This document shows, piece after piece, positions 57,270 through 64,000 of a stretch of DNA of 64,000 nt. Each line of letters begins with the position of its first letter. The stretch's first letter is position 1. Origin of the DNA: Diphasiastrum complanatum (taxonomy: Eukaryota > Streptophyta > Lycopodiopsida > Lycopodiales > Lycopodiaceae); contig CM055101.1 in the NCBI GenBank assembly GCA_029204225.1, positions 3,478,684 through 3,542,683 on the forward strand. Direction: 5' to 3'. Position numbers and translations under genes: made by a program. The notes beneath the pieces are model-generated. The model was not told the origin of the DNA, made no database searches, and saw nothing but the letters and a program-made list of their open reading frames with translations.

Positions 57270-58514
57270 ATGAGTTTTCTGCATCCAGACGTGAGTGCGA
57301 GATTCCGTACTGTGCTTCAATACTTTCTATGGTTTCAGTTATTCTATTCTGTTTGGCAGTTTATAAGGACAGCCAAATTTTTTAGGCTCCCTTACGTGCT
57401 ATTGTCTTCTCTGTGGCATGGACTTGATTCATGTTACAAAGTTAGAAAACTGGTTCTTATGCAGGATATTCCTCTTGATCCAGTGTTGCCGAATACAACT
57501 TCAAGCGAGGTAATGTCATGCGATGACATAGATGGGTTCAACTGTAAACTGTCATTCAATATTGATCCCAGCGAATATATGTATGTTTCAGATATGATTA
57601 GAGCGCGCCACATGGAAATGCTATGCGGCGAATATTTTAGAGCAACCTTACAGTTTGGTGTGGATGATGATCTTCTGTGGCCTGACGGCCATTTAATAAG
57701 GAGGTTGGACTTTTATCAAGCTATGGATCACGTAAGCTCCGGGAAAGGTTATGCAATTGAACCCGACGTCGCTTGCTTCTTTGATTATAGCTCCAAGCAA
57801 GTGCTAAATCAAAACTTTTTGAGATTTGTGTCAATCTGGCCTTTAATACTTCAAGCAAAACACTTTGATTTCTGGTCAGTAATGCTCAGTATTGTCATTA
57901 TTTTTATGGATGTGTTCTCTTTTTGGGCTAACAAAGCTTGGAAATTTGTTCAATACTGGTTGTCAAGGTTTGTGAAGTGGATCATATCTCGGTTCTCAAA
58001 CCGAGATACTCGCGTGTTTTTGCATACGTTCATGTCCACAATATCCACGCGATTTGATTGTAGTAATTTTGTTACTAAAGAGGTATCCGCAAAAGTGATG
58101 AAAATATTTCCGATTGTGACGAATATGAGAGTAAATAAACGCAGAATTCAAAATTTTCACCCCGTCTCAAGCGTTTGGGGACCCTGGAAGAGACATATAA
58201 ATGAACTCTTTTTACATGATGTTCGATATGAGGTTCATATACAAGGAAATTTTTTGACTGGAGGTGATGACAGCTCAGTCACAGTAAGGGGACCTGGCCG
58301 CGCTTTTGTAAAGGAGAAGGGCTGGACCACACAAGATATGGCTTACTTCTATGGAGTTTGTCAGCTTTGTGAGGCTGTAAGCCTAGCTCCAGTGAAAACT
58401 TTAGACGCTCACAATGGCTACTGTTGCAGTTTACAGGAGTTGGTGCAGGGCGTGAAGGAAAGAAAATTTGTTGTTTGCGAGTTTGAGAAAGAGGAAAAAC
58501 TCCTAATCTCTTGA
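57270..58514 (+). CDS. Intact intronless orphan gene, 414-aa probable membrane protein
   Basis: One unbroken frame starts at ATG 57270 (context ATTATGAGT) and stops at TGA 58512-58514. It is by far the longest clean non-transposon frame in the window. Residues 15-31 (VLQYFLWFQLFYSVWQF) and 201-219 (FWSVMLSIVIIFMDVFSFW) are hydrophobic enough to span a membrane. Residues 222-242 form an aromatic/basic amphipathic stretch. The segment 75-180 is acidic and mixed. The C-terminal third (300-410) is globular with Cys/His-containing stretches (YGVCQLCEAV, AHNGYCCSL). I see no catalytic signature, zinc-finger pattern or known family. It is flanked by repeats on both sides, and a GA run lies in the putative leader. 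Lack of introns could mean a retrocopy, a naturally single-exon plant gene, or a gene of viral or transposon origin; the sequence does not decide. Confidence 0.75.
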   Translation: MSFLHPDVSARFRTVLQYFLWFQLFYSVWQFIRTAKFFRLPYVLLSSLWHGLDSCYKVRKLVLMQDIPLDPVLPNTTSSEVMSCDDIDGFNCKLSFNIDPSEYMYVSDMIRARHMEMLCGEYFRATLQFGVDDDLLWPDGHLIRRLDFYQAMDHVSSGKGYAIEPDVACFFDYSSKQVLNQNFLRFVSIWPLILQAKHFDFWSVMLSIVIIFMDVFSFWANKAWKFVQYWLSRFVKWIISRFSNRDTRVFLHTFMSTISTRFDCSNFVTKEVSAKVMKIFPIVTNMRVNKRRIQNFHPVSSVWGPWKRHINELFLHDVRYEVHIQGNFLTGGDDSSVTVRGPGRAFVKEKGWTTQDMAYFYGVCQLCEAVSLAPVKTLDAHNGYCCSLQELVQGVKERKFVVCEFEKEEKLLIS

Positions 58515-59185
58515 GTACAGCCCACTTTAAGTAGATCAGCAACCAAGTTGAGCAACAAGCAGCTCAAATTAGGTAGATTCATATATTCAGCAATTGCATA
58601 ATTCGAACACTGTTTAAGAAACTCCATCGTCTGATCCCAAAAATATTTGTAAAACTTCGTATCAAACGCCATTCTTTATGGCATGTTTTGTAAGAAACTT
58701 GCGGACGTCTTCCAAGTTCGGCACAAAACTCAGTTTCTTCACAGTATTGATTTGTTGTCCGTAGCTTGATTTCCGCATGGGAATGTTCATTGTTAGTAGA
58801 AATCGGGTAAAACTGCTCAAATCCATAAGTAATTTATTTTGCAAGTAAGAAATCATACTTGTTAAGAGGTTTCTCTTATGTACGTTTTATTGGGTGGCAG
58901 ATTTTTACTGCTTCGGCCTGTGTTTATTTTAGCGAAGATCAGATAACACGTGAAACAAATGACGGAATCAAAACCTCTGTCAGATCCAGCATCCAGGATG
59001 TAGCCACAATTGCAAATTGCTGCAATCAGTAAAGTAGAGCTTAAAAGATTCAATATTTAGCTACTAAGGAGATCTCAATCTAGCTAGCTTCTTCAAGCAT
59101 GAGATAGATCTTCGTAGAAAGCACTACTCAAACATTAAACCACGTCAAAATCTGCCTAAACCTTCCAAACTAAAAAAGTGAAGAG
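58515..59185. other. 3' flank of the orphan gene
   Basis: Minus-strand frames 58856-58662 and 58672-58418 run in succession (NTVKKLSFVPNLEDVRKFLT, then FYKYFWDQTMEFLKQCSNYA) with one stop between. They could be one decayed exon, but I recognise no family. Otherwise empty. Confidence 0.35.
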
Positions 59186-59189
59186 ATAT

Positions 59190-60440
59190 ACGATTTTTTT
59201 CGCAAAATATTGGGACCCCGTGTTCTCAACACTCGCTATACCGCGCAGGCCGATGTCATAGCTCACAAGGATGCAAAGGCGCACATGATCATGTGCACGT
59301 CTCTTGGAGATGCAGCCGTTTCTCTGGTCAGGGACCAGGAAACATCAAAGGGAGTATGGAATTCCTTGCAGCAAAGTTAACAATCAAAAGGGTTCTCACG
59401 AATAGTTATGCTCCAAAGGCAGTTGGCAAGCAGGGGATGCATTTGCTATGATGGCAGAAGAACATCATTGTGAGGAATTCAAATCCAAAAGATACTTAAT
59501 GGATCAACAAGATCTTGGCTAAATTTGGATGCACTTCCAGAATCATTCACAAGATAGAAATCATCAATCCACACATGCTAGAATAGCAAAGTACGTGTAG
59601 ATTTGATCATAAACACTAAGATCCAGTATGGTATTGTCCCTGTCTGTGTCCTCTGAGCAGTCATACAATAATTCCAGGGAGAATTCCTCTGGAGGAAGCT
59701 CAGAAATGGTAGCTGTCAAGACCATATTCATAAGTAAAGAATGCACAGAAAATCCCTACTGGTATTGAGCAGTCATACAATAATTCCAGGGAGAATTCCT
59801 CTGGAGGAAGCTCAGAAATGGTAGCTATCAAGACCATATTCATAAGTAAAGAATGCACAGAAAATCCCTACTGGTATTTGGACTTTGTAGCGACTTCACA
59901 CATGACATACGATTCGAGCAGCATTTATTACATACTAAATGCTTATAGGGATAAAGATTATGATGGGAGAACAAAAAAAGAATTGATGTTGTGGGAAGGG
60001 GAGCTGCATCACTCTGCCTTAGACAAGGGAGGAACATAGTCCTGAAGGACGTCTTGTATGTGCTGAACCTTGCAAAGAACCTCTTATGAATAGCACACAT
60101 CATTGATTCAAGCTTAGATGTGCTATTTGAAAGAGATGGGTGTAGCATTCATAGGGAAGGGGAGACTATAGGAATTGGTTCTTGAATTGGAGACTTATAC
60201 CAACTACAAGGAGGAGAAGAAGAAAGACCATTAGTCTGTCTGAGTTTAAGCTCCACCAAGGCTAATAGTCTATGGCATATAAGACTAGGGCATCATGAAG
60301 GGAGAGGTTTACAAAATCTTGCTAAAGAATGTAAGCTTACAGGTTTTAATTATGATCTAGCAGATGTGATGTTTGCATATATGGCAAGCAGCACAAAGAA
60401 CCGTTTCCAAAAGTGAAAATTTGGCAATAGAGGCAAAATA
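59190..60440 (+). pseudogene. Old copia gag-protease-integrase remnant
   Basis: Gag-like HKDAKAHMIMCTSLGDAAVS and QETSKGVWNSL (59250-59375) precede a protease whose family motif W(Y/L)(I/L)DSGATSHM reads WYLDFVATSHMTYDS (about 59873), so the active-site Ser-Gly is lost. It continues VLKDVLYVLNLAKNLL and the integrase zinc region (LWHIRLGHHEGRGLQNLA, about 60270), then decays near 60440. A 112-base direct duplication (59655-59766 and 59767-59877) lies just before the protease. Confidence 0.75.
59655..59877 (+). repeat. Direct tandem duplication of 112 bases
   Basis: GAGCAGTCATACAATAATTC begins each copy; they are identical except for about one substitution (AGCTGTCAAG against AGCTATCAAG). The high identity inside a decayed copia implies a recent duplication. 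Confidence 0.92.
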
Positions 60441-61340
60441 GGATTATACACATGTCAAGTCATAATTAGGGCAAAAGTCAAAAGTGATGTAACTCGAGTT
60501 AGGTTAGTCTACTGTGTCATGATTAGATTTGGTGAGTGACACATCTCAATGTGTTGTCATGAGAGCTAGTGACCAATCAATAAGCTAGAATCTCTCAAAA
60601 TGGTCCAATCAAGATTAAGGCCTCATACGTCACTCAACCAGTAGGATTTTGAGGAGGGAAAAAAGGGTCCAATCATCTTACACTCCCCTCTAGCTCAAGT
60701 AGCTACATATAGGATATCAATCTACTTGTATTTAAGTTTTTGGAGTTATGAGATTTCTACACTATTTTGGTCAATCTTGACAATAGACCTGATTTGGTAT
60801 TGTACGAAATTCAGTGCTCAGACATGTGTGAGGTATAGCCAAATTTGATGTTTTGTTTCTCCTCCAAGTTTAATCCAAAATCTATGCTAGTAGCTTGTTA
60901 GAAAGCTCAAAAAGTCTAGTTTTTGATGCAATTTGTTTCAAACCAATTTGATGAGCCAATCAAAATCTATAGCCTTTTGAATGAGAGTAGGTAGGGCACC
61001 TATACCTGTATGGACACTTTTGGTTTGATCCATATCTTGCTTGTTTAATCTAAAAACTTAGAAAAAAGCTTGCCAATCTTGTCTATTTGAGATCTAGACT
61101 ATTTTTTGAGGTCATAGCCACGTAGTTTCATGCAATTCAATTGTATTTGAGTCATTTGTGGATGTTTTTGAGTAATTCTGTGTGCTTGAGTCAAGTTGAC
61201 GCAAACTTTGTCCTTTTTCCATCTTGGAATGAGAGTTTGATCTAGTTTGAGAGAGATTAATAGAGCTAGTGAGATAGGTCTCACACCAAGATGTAAGATC
61301 TCATATTAGAGTTGGTAGTATACCTTTTAAGGGTCCATTA
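60441..61340. other. Noncoding stretch
   Basis: I see no gene, LTR end or simple repeat here. Confidence 0.4.
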
Positions 61341-61341
61341 T

Positions 61342-61522
<181 letters not shown>

Positions 61523-61554
61523 AACACCTTTCGATCCATTGCAAGACAATTTTT

Positions 61555-62658
61555 CAAGAAATTTAGCTTCCATTTTGTTGGATCATGGTGAGAGATTGAA
61601 CACCTCAAATTGTGCTATTTGGAAGGTGAGGATGGAGTCCATTTTGGTGCTCCGAGATGTGATGGAGGTTGTGCTAGGATGGAGGAGGAGCCTCAAGTGC
61701 TCCAAGAGGTCCAAAAGTACACAAAGAGGGCTAGGATGGCCCTACAAATCATAAAGATGAATGTTTCCAATGAAGTGTTGAGGATGATGTTTTGGATATT
61801 TTTGTAGATTTGGAAGAGAGGCCAACAACACAACAAGCTCAAATGAGGTATGACAAGAGGGCCAAAAGGGCTCTACACATGATGAAGATGAATGTTACCA
61901 ATGAGCTTCTCAAGGAATTTGGTAAGAGTACTTCATCAAAGGATGTTTGGGATTCATTGAATAAGCTCTTCTAGAGTGTTGACTCTAAGAAGGCAAATAT
62001 TTTCTTGTTTGCAAAAGAGTGAAGAAAGTCCAAGTACTTTTATTTTGAGAGTGAAAGTTTTGAATGATGAGTTAGCTTGCATTGATGAGAGCATTAAGGA
62101 AGGAGAGCTTGTTCAAGTTATTCTTAATGGATTGTTGGATGCTCATGATAATATTGTTCAAAGTCTTTCCATTCAAAAGACTTTGCCAAGTTTGATTGAT
62201 CTTCAAGAGATCTTGATCAATGAAGAATATAGGCTTCAAGCAAGAGGTGGATCTTCATCACCATCTCAAGTTGGAAAGGAGGCTATGTTCATCAAGGGAA
62301 AAAGCAAAAGCAAGTGGTATAAAGGGAAAGATCAAGGGGAGGCTTCTTCAAATGGCAAAAATAAAGATAGATCAAAGCTCAAGTGCTTCTATTGTGGAAT
62401 CAAAGGACACTTTGCAAGTGAGTGCTACAAGAAGAAGAGAGTTCAAAGAGACAAGCAAGGTAATCTTACTCTTGATGAGGATGGTTTGTATGTGCAAGAT
62501 GCAAATGATGATGCTTTTGTGATGTCTTCATGTATGCTTACTAATGATGGAGATCTAGATCCATGGTGGATTGATAGTGGAGCAAGTTCACACATGACTT
62601 TTCACAAAGAGTACTTCACTTCTTTGTTGGCATATGGAGATGACAAGAGGGTGATCTA
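61555..62658 (+). pseudogene. Copia gag-protease, interrupted by another copia
   Basis: Gag-like sequence LNTSNCAIWKVRMESILVLR is followed, over frameshifts, by a duplicated N-terminal module: KRARMALQIIKMNVSNEVL (about 61722) and then ERPTTQQAQMRYDKRAKRAL plus KMNVTNELLKEFGK (61815-61925). From 61976 the frame is clean. It has the zinc knuckle CFYCGIKGHFASEC (about 62390) and protease WWIDSGASSHM (62563-62595), nearly identical to those of the complete copia at 46-52 kb. The frame is cut at 62658 by the LTR of a minus-strand copia; its last nine codons are read from that LTR. Confidence 0.85.
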
Positions 62659-63313
62659 TGTGAAAAATACAGATCCTAAGTGGATCTAAACTCCAAGATC
62701 ATTGGCTTGAATGCTTGCACTCCAAACTACATAAGCTAGGAATTGGCAACACATTCTATGCTACCTAGAATGCAAAGAACTTGATCAAAAAGCATTTATC
62801 ACAAATGGAAACTTCCATAAACATCAAGTGCGGCCCAAAATAGCATTATACAGTCCATAATACATCAGCCTACCACTTTTGGAAAGCACCTAAGATCATA
62901 CACAATAGCTTGAAGACAATACACACAACAATGCTCTCAATGGAGGAAGAAACAATGACAATGATCTATTGATCTCAATGAAGCATACAAAAGGTTTCTC
63001 CAACCTGTTCTCCACGACTTCCCTACTATTTATGGATGAGGAAGATGACTCTCTCTCCTCTCTCTAGAAGGTACTTGACCCTAGATATTCCCTATATAGG
63101 AAAAATAGCTAAAAATGGCTTATATGACCAAAATACATCAAAATGGTCTCATTTTGAAGGGTATGAAGTTTGACACTTCATCATACTGAAAAAATACAGT
63201 AAATAAAAACATTGTGGCCTGGTTCACACGTGTGAAACTCCAGAACCAAAACTATTTACAATTTTAGCCAATTTAGGCCTCAAACTAGCTAGGAAATGTT
63301 GACAATTTTCACA
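62659..63313 (-). repeat. 3' LTR of a second minus-strand copia element
   Basis: 655 bases with TGTGAAAA..TTTTCACA ends on the plus strand. Purine tract GAAGAGGGAG precedes it on the minus strand, directly after RNase H. It shares terminal sequence and length with the LTRs at 46 and 51.5 kb but differs inside, so it is a related subfamily. The five bases before it are ATCTA, the expected target-site duplication, whose partner would be outside the window. Confidence 0.85.
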
Positions 63314-64000
63314 CTCCCTCTTCAACATTGGATGCTAGTTTCAACATAGTCTTTGAGCACATTCCAAGATTAGATCTATGCATTAAATATAGGTCCTTTC
63401 CCAATGGTTTGGTGAAGATATCAGCCACACACTCCTTTGAAGAGACATGTTGAAGCTCCACCTCTTTGGCAATGACTTGATCTCTCACAAAATGGTGAGC
63501 AATCTCAATGTGCTTGCTCCTTGCATGAAAAACAGGATTGCTTGCCAAGCTTTGGGCTGAAAGGTTATCACAAAGTATGATTGGAGTCTTCTCTGGTTCC
63601 AGCAAGTGAAGATCCAATAACATCCTCTTGATCCAAAGAATCTCCTTGGTGCATGTTGTTAATGCCTTGTACTCGGCTTCGGTGGAAGATAGAGAGATAG
63701 TTGGTTGCTTCTTTGATAGCCATGAGACCACTCCATCTCCAAGATAGATTGCAAAGGCACTTGTTGACTTCCTATCCATTTGATCACCTGCAAAATCTGA
63801 ATCTGAAAATCCACAAAGGTTAGGTGTAGTACCTCCATACAAGATGCCAAAATCTCTAGATCCCGAGATGTATCTAAGTACTCTCTTTCCTAGTTTCCAA
63901 TGAGCCTCACTAGGATCTTGCATAAATTGACTTAGTTTACCAACCACAAAGCTTAGATCAGGTCTTGTGATGGTTAACCATATAAGAGATCCTATTAGCT
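63309..64000 (-). CDS. Copia RT/RNase H end (open at right edge)
   Basis: Open on the minus strand from the right edge to a stop at 63309-63311, about 230 codons without a break. It begins LIGSLIWLTITRPDLSFVVG, the end of RT, and has the RNase H landmarks FSDSDFAGDQMDRKSTSAFA, LSSTEAEYKAL, FHARSKHIEIAHHF and ECVADIFTKPLGKDL. In contrast to the copy at 46.8-47.4 kb it has no stop, so this element could be young and perhaps complete outside the window. The stop codon lies at or just inside the LTR edge. Confidence 0.9.
   Translation of the reverse strand, partial: LIGSLIWLTITRPDLSFVVGKLSQFMQDPSEAHWKLGKRVLRYISGSRDFGILYGGTTPNLCGFSDSDFAGDQMDRKSTSAFAIYLGDGVVSWLSKKQPTISLSSTEAEYKALTTCTKEILWIKRMLLDLHLLEPEKTPIILCDNLSAQSLASNPVFHARSKHIEIAHHFVRDQVIAKEVELQHVSSKECVADIFTKPLGKDLYLMHRSNLGMCSKTMLKLASNVEEGV

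Overview
This 64 kb window reads as nuclear DNA of a land plant with a large, repeat-rich genome. It holds a class III secretory peroxidase with four exons, remnants of an AP2-type transcription factor, introns with T-rich acceptors, Ty1/copia and Ty3/gypsy elements whose primer sites match the initiator tRNA-Met, and many long GA/CA microsatellites. The copia gag and pol style would fit a gymnosperm or fern as well as an angiosperm; nothing seen here fixes the lineage.

Layout. 1-9.8 kb is the main host-gene part: the 3' end of an unrecognised gene (1-831), an unrecognised seven-exon gene (1135-3828) with a tandem repeat in its last intron, a decayed AP2-like locus (4.7-5.7 kb), a cluster of CCTATATAGG palindromes (6.9-7.3 kb) and an intact minus-strand peroxidase gene with a His-rich N-terminal extension (8243-9736). 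10-13 kb is microsatellite, ending in a 1.07 kb GA/TG/CA block. 13-19 kb holds a decayed plus-strand copia element and the tail of a second one. 19-37 kb is a patchwork: a dispersed repeat family in four copies, a short LTR element, a 25-bp minisatellite, chromovirus LTRs, a copia fragment fused in frame to a chromovirus integrase, and a gypsy RT split by other repeats. 37-41.7 kb is a plus-strand chromovirus cut off at its integrase. 41.7-54.9 kb is a minus-strand gypsy element. A complete 6.0 kb minus-strand copia element (46152-52163) lies inside its RT, with two LTRs, an adjoining primer site and a perfect 5-bp target-site duplication (GCAGT). 57.3-58.5 kb holds an intact intronless 414-codon gene that I do not recognise. 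59-64 kb is again copia: an old gag-protease remnant, a gag-protease with a duplicated module, and a second minus-strand copia of the same superfamily entering from the right edge.

The host genes show no sign of working together. The element history can be partly ordered: the minus gypsy is older than the copia inside it, and the plus copia gag at 61.5-62.7 kb is older than the copia that interrupts it. The most notable objects are the complete copia element, whose reverse transcriptase has been replaced by about 1.06 kb of non-retroviral sequence, the intronless orphan gene, and the in-frame copia/chromovirus chimera.
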